44,191 nucleotides of DNA, taken from positions 1 through 44,191 of the forward strand of contig DWYB01000053.1 of assembly GCA_019118885.1 (NCBI GenBank), in the 5' to 3' direction. Positions 7,773 to 16,993 of this stretch are shown here, in pieces (within the stretch, counting starts at the first letter, position 1; every line of letters begins with the position of its first letter). Under the pieces are notes generated by a model that was not told the DNA's origin, did not search any database, and saw nothing but the letters and a program-made list of their open reading frames with translations. Both the position numbers and the translations under genes were made by a program. The stretch comes from Candidatus Mediterraneibacter surreyensis. GTDB lineage: Bacteria; Bacillota; Clostridia; Lachnospirales; Lachnospiraceae.

Positions 7773-8022
7773 ACTTTTCTGAAGTCTATGCAGTCACACG
7801 GAAACACTCCACACAGGGACGGGAAATACTCCCGCGGTTCCACCCTGCTTGTTTTCCATGGAAAACCATCTTAATTCATATGATGATAACGGAATCACCG
7901 TGCCTGATTAGGGCCGCTCAGAGGTGGTCTTCAGTCATGCCGTACAACAGGATCGTTTCAGCCTGGGATCCCTCTCTGTCGATGCACCGACAGCTTACTG
8001 TCCTCTTCAACGCTTTCTCTAC
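7747..8022 (-). promoter_or_regulatory. Threonine T-box leader of thrS
   Basis: On the minus strand the leader has the GAAGAGGACAGTA 5' block near 8014-8002, a Stem I, and the specifier ACC (Thr) at 7928-7926 within TGAAGACCACC. The T-box core AGGGTGGAACCGCGG lies at 7846-7832. Its TGGA bulge expects discriminator base U. A 12-bp terminator hairpin follows at 7772-7747, then TTTTGTTTTC. This senses uncharged tRNA-Thr and allows read-through into thrS. Specifier, core and gene all agree. Confidence 0.95.
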
Positions 8023-8029
8023 ACCGGTT

Positions 8030-8059
8030 ATTCTACCCCAGGCAGCATGGCCGTGTCAA
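8030..8059 (-). promoter_or_regulatory. thrS promoter
   Basis: TTGACA (8059-8054) and TAGAAT (8035-8030) on the minus strand are separated by 18 bases. This fits a transcript start just upstream of the T-box. Confidence 0.7.
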
Positions 8060-8071
8060 GGTGAAATAATT

Positions 8072-8352
8072 TTATTTTTCCTTGATCCAGCTACGGACTA
8101 TGTTGACGTTCTCCTCACCCGCCTGAGCGATCTGATCCACTGTCATCCCCATCTTATTCAAATTTATAGCTGTATCTCGTTTCCCCTCTTCTTATCTGTT
8201 ACAATAAGACTCGATTCTCCTTTCTGTTCCTTCAGATCTTCCGCGAGCACAACCTCCTCCCCTTGGAATACTGTTCCATTGAACAAATCGGCAAACCGTT
8301 CTTTGTCGCCCAGCCACCGCCTGACAGCGACGTCCGCTCTTCCCATAAGCAT
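8072..8352 (-). pseudogene. Remnant of an Rpn-family nuclease/transposase-like gene
   Basis: The first part (8352-8164) encodes 62 residues, MLMGRADVAVRRWLGDKERF and onward, resembling the conserved N-terminus of Rpn family (recombination-promoting nuclease, PD-(D/E)XK) proteins that are abundant in Lachnospiraceae. It stops early. A second piece in another frame (8152-8072) reads MGMTVDQIAQAGEENVNIVR and ends after SWIKEK, like the C-terminal end of the same family. The middle, including the nuclease core, is missing, so this looks like an internal deletion plus frameshift. A family member is normally about 250-330 residues. The family call rests on memory of the N-terminal motif. Confidence 0.7.
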
Positions 8353-8442
8353 GTCCTCCTTTGAATTTTTCGATCAAAACTGAATTACCGGCTGAAACAG
8401 CCCTGATAATAAGATGTGCCTTCTCTATATTTTCAGAAAGCA

Positions 8443-8475
8443 CAGGCGGCTGAATATGTGAAATATAGCCGCCTG
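8443..8475 (-). terminator. Hairpin after the maltodextrin operon
   Basis: Perfect 9-bp arms (8443-8451 and 8467-8475, CAGGCGGCT/AGCCGCCTG) lie 45 bases beyond the stop of the last gene of the operon. The U-run is poor (GTGCTTTCTG), so the terminator role is probable rather than certain. The rest of 8353-8519 shows nothing recognisable. Confidence 0.55.
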
Positions 8476-8519
8476 AAAATTTTGATGTGCAATCACTATA
8501 GCATATTTAATCTACTGGT

Positions 8520-10169
8520 TCAATTCTTTCTGTATAATATAAACGCCTCATAAGGTCTAAGCCTCAGACAATCCCCCGTTTGCTCCGGCGCACCGTCCTT
8601 ATAATTATGGATCAGCAGCTGTGCGTCCTTCCACTCTCCGCTTATCGTACACTCTGCCGGCTTCCCGGTAAAGTTGACGCAGATAAGCATCTGTGAATCA
8701 TCGTCCCTGCGCACATAGGCGAAGATCTGCTCGTCGTCGGGAAGGAGAAGTTCAAATTTTCCATCTACAAAAACCGGATATTCTTTCCTCATATGGATCA
8801 GTCTCCGATAGAAATGGTACACCGAATCCGGATCTTTCCTCTCACTCTCTGCATTGATCTCCGTATAATTCGGATTCATACGAAGCCATGGCTTACCTGT
8901 TGTAAATCCGGCATTTTCTTCGGAGCTCCACTGCATCGGTGTGCGGGCGTTATCGCGGCTTTTCGCGTAAATGGAGCGCATGATATCATCCTTCTTATAT
9001 CCAGCTTCCATCCTCTCATGATACATGTTGACCGTCTCGATATCCTCATAATAGCTGATATCCGGGAACTTCACATTTGTCATGCCCAGTTCCTCGCCCT
9101 GATAAACATAGGGCGTTCCCTGCATTCCATGGAGCACAAGGGCAAGCATTTTGGCGGATTTTTCGCGGTATGCGCCGTCATCGCCCCATCGCGAGACAAT
9201 GCGGGGCAGATCATGATTGTCGAAAAACAGGCTGTTCCAGCCTTTCCCGTACAGTTCATTCTGCCATTTTGCCAGGCATTTCTTCAGTTTTACAAAGGGA
9301 AGAGGCGCAAGATCCCATTTTTCCTTTCCCTCCTGCTGGTCCATCACCATATGTTCAAACTGGAATACCATGGAGAACTCGCTTCCGTCCGGATTGCTGT
9401 AGAGCTTTGCGATCTCCGGAGTCGCTCCCCACGCCTCTCCTACCGTGATCAGATTTCCTTTCTGGAATGTCTCCCTGCTCATCTCCTGCAGGAATTCATG
9501 GAGCCTCGGTCCGTTGTTGGTGATCATTTTATCCGGCTCCTTGGCGATCTGGTCGATCACGTCAAGGCGGAATCCTCCCACGCCTTTGTCCATCCACCAG
9601 AGGATCATGTCGTAGATCTCACGGCGCACCTTCGGATTTTCCCAGTTCAGGTCAGGCTGTTTTACGGAGAACTGGTGGAAATAGTACTGTTTCAGCTCCG
9701 GAACCCACTCCCATGCCGGACCTCCGAACGTAGCCTTCATATCATTCGGATATATTCCTTCCTCGCCGTCTCTCCACACATAGTAATCGTGATAAGGATT
9801 GTCCTTTGACTTTTTCGCCTCCTGAAACCACCGGTGCTCGTCTGAAGTGTGGTTCAGCACCAGATCCATAATGATCCGTATATTCTTTTCTTTTGCTTTC
9901 GCGATCAGCTCTTCCATATCATCCAGGCTGCCGAACATGGGATCGATGTCCTGATAATCGGAAATATCATAACCGTTATCATCCTGAGGAGAGCAGTACA
10001 TGGGAGAAATCCACACCGCATCGATTCCCAGGTCTTCAAGGTAATCAAGCCGGCTGATAATTCCCTGAATGTCTCCTATGCCATCCCCGTTGGAATCCTG
10101 AAAGCTTTTCGGATAAATCTGATAGACTACTGCGTTTTTCCACCACGGCTGTTTCTTTTCTGTCATCAT
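8520..10169 (-). CDS. Oligo-1,6-/alpha-glucosidase, GH13
   Basis: A cytosolic GH13 enzyme, most like the oligo-1,6-glucosidase/alpha-glucosidase group (MalL/TreC type), releasing glucose from short maltodextrins or isomalto-oligosaccharides. Its 549 residues are the usual size and there is no signal peptide. The GH13 blocks are visible: DLVLNHTS (about 101), GFRLDVIDQ with the nucleophile Asp (about 199), TVGEAWG with the acid/base Glu (about 244) and FFDNHDLPR (about 317). The start overlaps the stop of the upstream GH13 gene by one base (TAATG), so translation is coupled. Trehalose-6-phosphate hydrolase is a less likely alternative, since the neighbours handle maltodextrin and there is no PTS gene. 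Confidence 0.9.
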   Translation of the reverse strand: MMTEKKQPWWKNAVVYQIYPKSFQDSNGDGIGDIQGIISRLDYLEDLGIDAVWISPMYCSPQDDNGYDISDYQDIDPMFGSLDDMEELIAKAKEKNIRIIMDLVLNHTSDEHRWFQEAKKSKDNPYHDYYVWRDGEEGIYPNDMKATFGGPAWEWVPELKQYYFHQFSVKQPDLNWENPKVRREIYDMILWWMDKGVGGFRLDVIDQIAKEPDKMITNNGPRLHEFLQEMSRETFQKGNLITVGEAWGATPEIAKLYSNPDGSEFSMVFQFEHMVMDQQEGKEKWDLAPLPFVKLKKCLAKWQNELYGKGWNSLFFDNHDLPRIVSRWGDDGAYREKSAKMLALVLHGMQGTPYVYQGEELGMTNVKFPDISYYEDIETVNMYHERMEAGYKKDDIMRSIYAKSRDNARTPMQWSSEENAGFTTGKPWLRMNPNYTEINAESERKDPDSVYHFYRRLIHMRKEYPVFVDGKFELLLPDDEQIFAYVRRDDDSQMLICVNFTGKPAECTISGEWKDAQLLIHNYKDGAPEQTGDCLRLRPYEAFILYRKN

Positions 10170-11926
10170 TACACCTCTTTCTTTCTGATCAGCGTACCAT
10201 TCTTTCCCAGAATGCCGCCGTCATAATTTCTCTCGAACAGGATCTCTCCGCCCTCTTCTACGGAAACCGGCTCTTCCGAGCAGTTCAGGATGACTTCCAT
10301 CTTCCGGTTTTCCGAGTCGAGCTTGATATACTCCACACATCGGCTCTTGGCATAATAGTTCGGGAAATGGAAATGCGGGCTCCTGCACGTCTCTTCTGTC
10401 CGCCGCATCTGGATCAGTTGTCTCATGGATCGGATCTTCTCCTGATTTTCCTCGTTTCCAATCTCATCCCACGGCATACACCTGCGGCAGTCCGGGTCAA
10501 ATCCGCCCTCCATGGCGATCTCCGTACCATAGAAGATGCACGGGCTTCCCGGCAGAGTAAACAGAACGGCAAGCTGCTGATAAAAGATGTCCAGGTCATG
10601 GAACCTGTTCATCAGCCTCTCCGTATCGTGGGAGTCGAGAAGATTGAACAGCACATTGTTGTTCTGCTGCATATACATCGTATAACAACGGTTGACCATG
10701 TACTCAAACTCTTTTTTATCCATAGAAGTATCCAGGAAGAAGTCATGAATACCGCTCATCAGCGGATAGTTCATGACAGAATCATATTCGTCTCCCATCA
10801 GCCACTGGCTGGCATCATGCCAGATCTCTCCCAGCAGATAGATGTCCGGTTTGATCTTTTTCAAATGTATGCGCATCTGTTTTAAAAACCGATGCGACAC
10901 TTCGTTCCCTACGTCAAAACGGATAGCGTCAATATCAAAATCCCGCACCCACTGTTCGCATACCTTACAGAAATATCCGATCACTTCCGGGTTATTCGTA
11001 TTCAGCTTCGGCATCTCATCCGCAAAGGCAAAGGAATAGAACCTGCCGTCTCTCGTATCTTCTCTTTTCCTGATCTGAGTCCAGTCATTGACCATGAACC
11101 AGTCCGCATAAGGTGAGTCCGCTCCCTTTTCCTGCACGTCCAGCCATGGGGCAAATTTTCTTCCGCAGTGGTTGAACACTGCATCCACCATCACCCGGAT
11201 GCCCAGATCATGCGCCTCGGACACAAGTCTCTTCATCGTCTCCGCATCTCCGAAAGAGGGATCTATCTTCGTATAGTCTTTTGTGTCATATTTATGGTTC
11301 GTCTCTGCTTCCATGATCGGAGTCAGATAGATACCTGTGATCCCCAGATCACTTAAATATGGCAGTTTCTGCCGGATCCCCTCCAGATCGCCGCCGTATT
11401 TTTCCTCATTTGTCACCGGTCCGGTCTGCCATGGAAGTATGCCTTCTTCTCTGCGGTCAGTCCTGCCGTTGCAGAACCTGTCCGGAAAGATCTGATACCA
11501 TACCGTATCGTTGACCCATGCAGGGGTACGGTTCACATCCGCAGGGTTCATCCACGGCACGATAAAATACTGAAGCAGGCGCCCCGGCATGTTGACCTGT
11601 TCTTCTGTGAGGAACCCGTCCTCGAAGTAATACCAGACTTCATCTTCCGTGTGCAGTTCAAAGTAATATTTACACCGTTTATAAGGCGGTACAAGTGTGG
11701 TCGTCCACCAGATCTGATGCGGAAGACTCTTTTTATAGACGACCTCCTCCCTTTTTCCCGTCCACCTCTCGTTTCCGCCCAGTATCCCGGCGTCAAATGG
11801 ATCTCCGTGGATAATAAACACTCTCTTTACGTCGTATCCTGTTTTCAGATTGACTATCAGCCGGTCCTCATCCAGCGCATAGCTCATCTGTTCTGATGTC
11901 TTGTGATATACTGCTGCAAAATCCAT
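10169..11926 (-). CDS. Neopullulanase/cyclomaltodextrinase-type GH13 enzyme
   Basis: An intracellular GH13 enzyme with an N-terminal beta-sandwich (about 1-125), as in the neopullulanase/cyclomaltodextrinase/maltogenic amylase group that linearises cyclodextrins and cuts short maltodextrins. The barrel carries VMVDAVFNHCG (about 244), DAIRFDVGNEV with the nucleophile Asp, LLGEIWHD with the Glu and LLDSHDTERL. The 585 residues are normal and there is no signal peptide. It sits between the pullulanase fusion (54-base gap upstream) and the alpha-glucosidase (one-base overlap downstream) in the maltodextrin operon. Exact substrate preference cannot be told from sequence. Confidence 0.88.
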   Translation of the reverse strand: MDFAAVYHKTSEQMSYALDEDRLIVNLKTGYDVKRVFIIHGDPFDAGILGGNERWTGKREEVVYKKSLPHQIWWTTTLVPPYKRCKYYFELHTEDEVWYYFEDGFLTEEQVNMPGRLLQYFIVPWMNPADVNRTPAWVNDTVWYQIFPDRFCNGRTDRREEGILPWQTGPVTNEEKYGGDLEGIRQKLPYLSDLGITGIYLTPIMEAETNHKYDTKDYTKIDPSFGDAETMKRLVSEAHDLGIRVMVDAVFNHCGRKFAPWLDVQEKGADSPYADWFMVNDWTQIRKREDTRDGRFYSFAFADEMPKLNTNNPEVIGYFCKVCEQWVRDFDIDAIRFDVGNEVSHRFLKQMRIHLKKIKPDIYLLGEIWHDASQWLMGDEYDSVMNYPLMSGIHDFFLDTSMDKKEFEYMVNRCYTMYMQQNNNVLFNLLDSHDTERLMNRFHDLDIFYQQLAVLFTLPGSPCIFYGTEIAMEGGFDPDCRRCMPWDEIGNEENQEKIRSMRQLIQMRRTEETCRSPHFHFPNYYAKSRCVEYIKLDSENRKMEVILNCSEEPVSVEEGGEILFERNYDGGILGKNGTLIRKKEV

Positions 11927-11980
11927 TATCGTCTCCTCCGTTTTATCATGATCTTTCCATCCCCCGCTCTGTTCCCGGAT

Positions 11981-14900
11981 TTACCGGAAAGATTCCCCTC
12001 TTTCCAGCGCCTCATACACCCGGAGCAGTTCACCCGTGCTCCACGCCTGTGCGAAACATCCTTTAGACGAGACCGGATCCTCTCCGTCGTAGATCTCCGG
12101 AAGCTGTCCGATACACCCTTCCCGAAGAGCGCTCTCAAGGACTTCCATCTGCCTTCTGACATATGCCTTTGCAGCGTCACTGTATCCGTTGACCTTCAGA
12201 TATGCCAGATAGTACGCGCCAAGCGGATAGGTCCACACGGTTCCCTGATGGTAGGCAAGGTCTCTTTTCAGCACTTCGCCTCCGTATACCGGCTGAAATT
12301 CCGGGTCGTCTTTGTCGAGAGTCCTGAGTCCGTATGAAGTATACAACTTTTCAAATACAGTGTCCACCACCTGGCTTTCTTTCTCCGCATCCAGCATCGT
12401 GAACGGCATGGACACAGCCCATATCTGATTACAGCGTATCTGCTTGTCAGCACTTGTTCCCGAGATCACATCTTTCAGGCAGTGATGTTCCTCCATCCAG
12501 AACTTCTCCGCAAATGCTTCTTTTACCTTTTCCGCAATCCTTTCATATGCTGAGGGATCTTTCTGCAGCAGACGCGCGCACTCTCCCATGATCCTGAGGG
12601 CATTGTACCAGTATGCATTGATCTCCACCGGTTTCCCGTGGCGGGGTGTGGGAAGGATATCATTGACACGCACATCCATCCATGTGACCTGGTCAAGACC
12701 GCTGCCGGCTGCGATCAGACAGTCGTCATCCATATGTATCTCATAGTCTGTTCCATCCTGGTAGCTGGCGATGATCCGTTCCATGACCGGATACATCTCT
12801 TCTATAAACGCCGCATCCGCTGACGCCCTGTAATACAGCCAGACACAGTTGATAAAAAGGAGCGCCGCATCCGCTGTATTATAGCGCGGTTCACTCTTTC
12901 CTTCCGGGAACAGGTTCGGCATAAGGCCTTGTCTTTCATAGCGGGCGAATGTTCTCAGGATGGATCTGGCGTCCTCGTACTGACGTGTGGACAGACATAC
13001 TCCAGGAAGAGCGATCATCGTATCGCGGCCCCAGTCCTCGAAGAAAGGGAACCCCGCCAGGATCGTTTTCCCTCCGGTAGATTCCCGGCGGGAAACAAAC
13101 TGATGCGCACTCTTTGCAAGAAAACGGGCTGTTTCGCCGCGCAATCCCGACTGGCGCTCCAGTTTCTTCCGTTCCTCTTTCATCTCCTGTATGACGGATC
13201 CAGCCACATCAACAGCGCTTCGCGCCTGCTCTTCTGTGAAATCCCTTTCCACACTGAACACAACAGCCAGTGTGCTGCTGCCGCCGCTCTCCACATCCAG
13301 GCTGATCTGATGGCATGCCGCCGCTTTCCCCGTGCTCTCCCTGCCGTCACAGGCGTCATACGAATAATAGTACTGTTCCACGGTCTCCGGGATCTCTGTC
13401 TCTTTGCCGTTCGTCATATAGTACAGCCGCATCTGTCCGTTCTCCACCCTGCCGGCTAAGCAGCGGAATGTTCCATTTAATTTCTCCCCGTCGCCTTTCG
13501 GGGCGAACTGATAAAACGGCGTTACCGTCAGACACGCATCGCTGCGGCTGCGGTTCGTCACTCTGTAGCAGACTACAGCCGTATTTTCTCCCTGCTTTAA
13601 GGCTGCTTCCTTTTCAATTTCCACGCCGTTTATAAGGAAACGCCACACAGGCGTATCTTCGTAAGAAAATTCTGCCAGATACCGACAGCCGTATTCGCAG
13701 CTTCTGTCTGAAAATTCCTGGGATGACAGAGTGTAAGTTTCCTGTTTTATCTCCAGGCGTTCCGCCAGCCGGTGGATCATATTATACCGGTTATTCGGCG
13801 CTTTCGTACATGCCATAAGAAATGCATGGTCATTGCGGGCGGCTGATCCCATCATAGTCAGTGAGGAATATCCTCCCAGTCCGTTTGTCATAAGATAACA
13901 GTTTTCCTGCCCTCTCTCAAATGTCTTCCAATCCTGTTTCCCGTAGATCCATTTCATACTGCCTGTTCCACCTTCCATTTTTTCTGCAAGCCTCCCCAGG
14001 ATCAGCACACTCTGAGGCGCTGCCTGAAGATCCGGGCTCACATGCTTTTCAGACGTCCATATCCTGCTGTCCTCTCCGTCGCAGAGGACCGTCCATCTTT
14101 CTCCCTCTGCCGAGACCTTCTTGTATTCGCGGGTTCTGTTATATATGATCTTCAACCGATCCCATTTCCGGCAGCCTGTTTCTGACCGGTTATCCACCTC
14201 AAAGCTCACCAGCCCGTCTGATATCTCCACACTGCCGATCCGCTCCGAAGCCCGGGAAGACTTGTCGCAAAGACCCGGGAGCCTGGTGCGCAGGGCAATC
14301 AGTCCTTTATAGTATTCTACAAGAGACTGATTCTCCCATGCCTGTTTCCAGTCCAGACGATTCAGTGCGATCGGCGCGTTGAACGAATCTTCCAGTCCGT
14401 TTTTCGTCCGTGCGAACTCCTCTCCGGAAAGCAGGAACAGATTTCCCTGACACGTCATATAAAGAGCCGCCGCCATACGGTTCAGCCGCATCAGCTCCGC
14501 TGTGTCCGCCTCCGGCAGCGTCTCGGCGAGCTTATCCCACAGTGTCTGGTTGTCATGCGACGATACGTACGTAATGATCTGTGACGGCGCTTTGACGCCT
14601 GTCACAGCGTCGCTGCCCGCATCTGTATTATCTTTATCCGCACTGTCTGCATCTGCGCTTCCGCGCTGCGGCGCACACCAGGCTCGGACGCTTTGGACGA
14701 TATCGTTCTCTTTTCCCGGCGCCCCGTTGATAAACCCAGGCCGTTTGATCTTTAGAGCTGATCCTTTCACTGCATCTCTTGTGTCATCGCAGAACATCCC
14801 GATATTCTCATCGAGAAGCCCGATATTCTTCTTCAGTGCCGGAACAGCATCTCCTTCCATGGCAGTCTCCGCCGCTGCCCACGGTTCTCCGAAGAGGATC

Positions 14901-15982
14901 TTCTCCCCTTTGCCGTAACGCGCGTCCAGTTCCATGCGGATCCGGTTCATCAGGTCTACATCCAGAAGCCCCATCAGGTCAAAGCGGAAACCGTCGATAT
15001 GGTATTCTTCCGTCCAGTACATAACCGACTCCAGTATATATTTGGCGCACATTTCACGCTCGCTCGCAACATCATTGCCGCATGCCGATCCGTTTGAGAT
15101 ACGGCCGTCGTCGAATACACGGTAGAAATACCACGGCGCCGTCCTCTGGAACCATGAGTCCAGGGAATAGGTATGATTGTAGACCACGTCCATTATAACA
15201 CGAAACCCCTGGGAATGCAGTGCCTGGATCATCTCTTTCATCTCCCGGATACGTACCTCGCCATGTGCCGGATCCGTAGAGTAGGACCCTTCTGGTACAT
15301 TATAGTTCACGGGATCATATCCCCAGTTGAACTCCGTATCTTTTCCGGCCTCATTGACAGAACCATAGTCATAGGCCGGCATAATCTGCACATGGGTAAC
15401 GCCCAGATCTTTCATATATCTTATTCCTGTCGGATGGATGCCGTCTCTGAACAGCGTTGTGTCCGGGCATGTAAATGCTTTATATTTCCCCCTGTACTGT
15501 TCCGGAAAACCGCCGGACGGATCCCAGGAAAACTCCTTGACATGAAGCTCATAGATGATCTGTTCCGTTCCTTTTGCGGGCGCCCGGTCATTTTCCCATC
15601 CTTCCGGATCCGTCCTCTTCAGATCCACTGCCATGCTCCGTCTTCCATTGATGCCGCAGGCATATGCATAAGGATCTGCTGAGCGCACGCTCTCCCCCTC
15701 GAACATCAGGGAAAAATCATAATAGACCCCGTGCAGATTTTCATCTGAAAACCAGCTCCATACCCCTTTGTCTTCTTTCTCCATGGGGATATGCGCATAT
15801 GCTTCTCCCCCGTTTCCCTCCTGATACAGATTCAGGGTGACACTGTCCGCCGAAGGACTCCACAACTTGAAAGAAGTTCCGCTGTCCGTACAGTTCACCC
15901 CCAGATCGTTCTTATCATAGATATAATGTTCCCGGAATTCCGGGCTGGAATAATACTTTTTCCACTCTAATGCTGTCTTCAT
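11981..15982 (-). CDS. pulA: Type I pullulanase fused to glycogen-debranching enzyme (GH13-GH133)
   Basis: A 1333-residue fusion of two debranching activities. Residues about 1-665 form a type I pullulanase: a CBM48-like N-terminal part (GTSFKLWSPSADSVTLNLY), the signature FNWGYDPVNY, and GH13 blocks VIMDVVYNHTY, GFRFDLMGL, ILFGEPWA and YVSSHDNQTLW. From Met676 the protein reads as a complete bacterial glycogen debranching (amylo-1,6-glucosidase, GH133) enzyme, with an N-terminal domain (MKWIYGKQDW) and a catalytic domain containing FFEDWGRDTM and YHQGTVWTYPLG. The join is a short GGTGS linker. A D/S/A-rich insert (about residues 437-461) lies between catalytic blocks III and IV. No signal peptide, so it is cytosolic. 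It follows the MalG gene in the operon. Both halves look intact. Confidence 0.93.
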   Translation of the reverse strand: MKTALEWKKYYSSPEFREHYIYDKNDLGVNCTDSGTSFKLWSPSADSVTLNLYQEGNGGEAYAHIPMEKEDKGVWSWFSDENLHGVYYDFSLMFEGESVRSADPYAYACGINGRRSMAVDLKRTDPEGWENDRAPAKGTEQIIYELHVKEFSWDPSGGFPEQYRGKYKAFTCPDTTLFRDGIHPTGIRYMKDLGVTHVQIMPAYDYGSVNEAGKDTEFNWGYDPVNYNVPEGSYSTDPAHGEVRIREMKEMIQALHSQGFRVIMDVVYNHTYSLDSWFQRTAPWYFYRVFDDGRISNGSACGNDVASEREMCAKYILESVMYWTEEYHIDGFRFDLMGLLDVDLMNRIRMELDARYGKGEKILFGEPWAAAETAMEGDAVPALKKNIGLLDENIGMFCDDTRDAVKGSALKIKRPGFINGAPGKENDIVQSVRAWCAPQRGSADADSADKDNTDAGSDAVTGVKAPSQIITYVSSHDNQTLWDKLAETLPEADTAELMRLNRMAAALYMTCQGNLFLLSGEEFARTKNGLEDSFNAPIALNRLDWKQAWENQSLVEYYKGLIALRTRLPGLCDKSSRASERIGSVEISDGLVSFEVDNRSETGCRKWDRLKIIYNRTREYKKVSAEGERWTVLCDGEDSRIWTSEKHVSPDLQAAPQSVLILGRLAEKMEGGTGSMKWIYGKQDWKTFERGQENCYLMTNGLGGYSSLTMMGSAARNDHAFLMACTKAPNNRYNMIHRLAERLEIKQETYTLSSQEFSDRSCEYGCRYLAEFSYEDTPVWRFLINGVEIEKEAALKQGENTAVVCYRVTNRSRSDACLTVTPFYQFAPKGDGEKLNGTFRCLAGRVENGQMRLYYMTNGKETEIPETVEQYYYSYDACDGRESTGKAAACHQISLDVESGGSSTLAVVFSVERDFTEEQARSAVDVAGSVIQEMKEERKKLERQSGLRGETARFLAKSAHQFVSRRESTGGKTILAGFPFFEDWGRDTMIALPGVCLSTRQYEDARSILRTFARYERQGLMPNLFPEGKSEPRYNTADAALLFINCVWLYYRASADAAFIEEMYPVMERIIASYQDGTDYEIHMDDDCLIAAGSGLDQVTWMDVRVNDILPTPRHGKPVEINAYWYNALRIMGECARLLQKDPSAYERIAEKVKEAFAEKFWMEEHHCLKDVISGTSADKQIRCNQIWAVSMPFTMLDAEKESQVVDTVFEKLYTSYGLRTLDKDDPEFQPVYGGEVLKRDLAYHQGTVWTYPLGAYYLAYLKVNGYSDAAKAYVRRQMEVLESALREGCIGQLPEIYDGEDPVSSKGCFAQAWSTGELLRVYEALERGESFR
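13955..13976 (-). promoter_or_regulatory. Possible internal ribosome site and start at the GH133 half
   Basis: Inside the fusion gene GGAAGGTGG (13976-13968) stands about ten bases before the in-frame ATG of Met676 (13957-13955). That is exactly where a free-standing debranching enzyme would begin. It may be a fossil of two separate genes or may still produce the C-terminal half on its own. Confidence 0.4.
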
Positions 15983-16046
15983 ATATCATGCCCTTTCTTG
16001 TATTATTTCATTTTCTGCCCGAAACGGGCAGTCTTTTATATGCCAG

Positions 16047-16103
16047 AATATGAGATGAACATAGGTTACGGTGTGAACTGCACCTGACTGTCCATCTCAT
16101 ATT
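16047..16103 (-). other. Hairpin between the MalG gene and the pullulanase fusion
   Basis: Perfect 11-bp arms AATATGAGATG (16047-16057) and CATCTCATATT (16093-16103) enclose a 35-nt loop with further pairing. It lies just after the permease stop codon. There is no U-run, so it may be an mRNA-stabilising or partial-termination hairpin inside the operon that uncouples transporter and enzyme levels. Confidence 0.5.
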
Positions 16104-16118
16104 TGTTACATTTTTGTA

Positions 16119-16991
16119 TTAACCTTTGACCGCTCCTGACAGTCCGTCCACATAGTATCTCTGCATGTACAGGAATAGCGCCGCGATCGGAATCGAAATC
16201 AATACCGCACCGGCTGCGAAACAGGTATACCAGTTATCAATATACTCCTTCTGGAGCATGTTCCAAAGACCAATGGCGATCGTATACTGGTCTGAGTTTG
16301 CGCGGCAGATGACTTTTGCAAAGATAAAGTCCAGCCATGGCGCCATAAAAGATGTAAGTACTGTATAGATGACGATCGGCTTACTCAGCGGAAGCGTGAT
16401 CTTTGTAAAGATCTGCCATCTCGTACATCCGTCCAGAAGAGCCGCCTCGTCCACTGCAAACGGAACCGTATCGAAGAATCCTTTTGCGATCTGGAAGCTC
16501 AAGCCCGCTCCTCCTGAGTACACAAGGATCAGCGCCAGCTTGATCAGATTTCCCTCTGTAAGGCCGATAGCCTTGAGGATGAAATACACTGCGATCATTG
16601 ACATGAAGCCCGGGAACAGTCCGAGGATCATCGCCATGTTCATGTACGGCTTTCTCAGCTTAAAGCGGAGCCTTGACAGGCAGTAGGAAACTGCCAGCAC
16701 ATAAAATGTGGACAGAATGCATGAGAAAATGGCGATAAACAATGTGTTCATAAACATCTGCGGGAAGTTCAGGATCGTCGTGTCAGTAAACAGTCTTATA
16801 TAGTTGTCCAGTGTATAGGACTGCGGGAAAAACGTTGACACATAGGAGCCCTGCTCTGCACGGAAACTTGTCAGTACCACCCACACGATTGGGAATACCC
16901 AGATCACTGCCAGGATCGCCAGGATCACATGGACGATCGAATTGTTGATAAAACGCTTTCTTTTTGCCGACTGTATTTTCTTTCCTGCCAT
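16119..16991 (-). CDS. malG: Maltodextrin ABC transporter permease, MalG type
   Basis: Inner-membrane subunit of a carbohydrate ABC importer (CUT1 family). The 290 residues hold about six membrane segments (the first, VHVILAILAVIWVFPIVWVV, near 16-35) and the EAA loop that contacts the ATPase, seen as EAALLDGCTRWQIFTKITLP near residue 188. It starts 2 bases after the stop of the MalF-type gene, so the two are made together. No ATP-binding subunit is encoded here; CUT1 importers in Clostridia often share an MsmX-type ATPase encoded elsewhere. The substrate, maltodextrin, is inferred from the linked GH13 enzymes. Confidence 0.92.
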   Translation of the reverse strand: MAGKKIQSAKRKRFINNSIVHVILAILAVIWVFPIVWVVLTSFRAEQGSYVSTFFPQSYTLDNYIRLFTDTTILNFPQMFMNTLFIAIFSCILSTFYVLAVSYCLSRLRFKLRKPYMNMAMILGLFPGFMSMIAVYFILKAIGLTEGNLIKLALILVYSGGAGLSFQIAKGFFDTVPFAVDEAALLDGCTRWQIFTKITLPLSKPIVIYTVLTSFMAPWLDFIFAKVICRANSDQYTIAIGLWNMLQKEYIDNWYTCFAAGAVLISIPIAALFLYMQRYYVDGLSGAVKG

Positions 16992-16993
16992 GC

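Noticed and set aside
7880-8383. 167-residue plus-strand open frame
   Set aside because: Antisense to the Thr T-box and the Rpn remnant, with no ribosome site.
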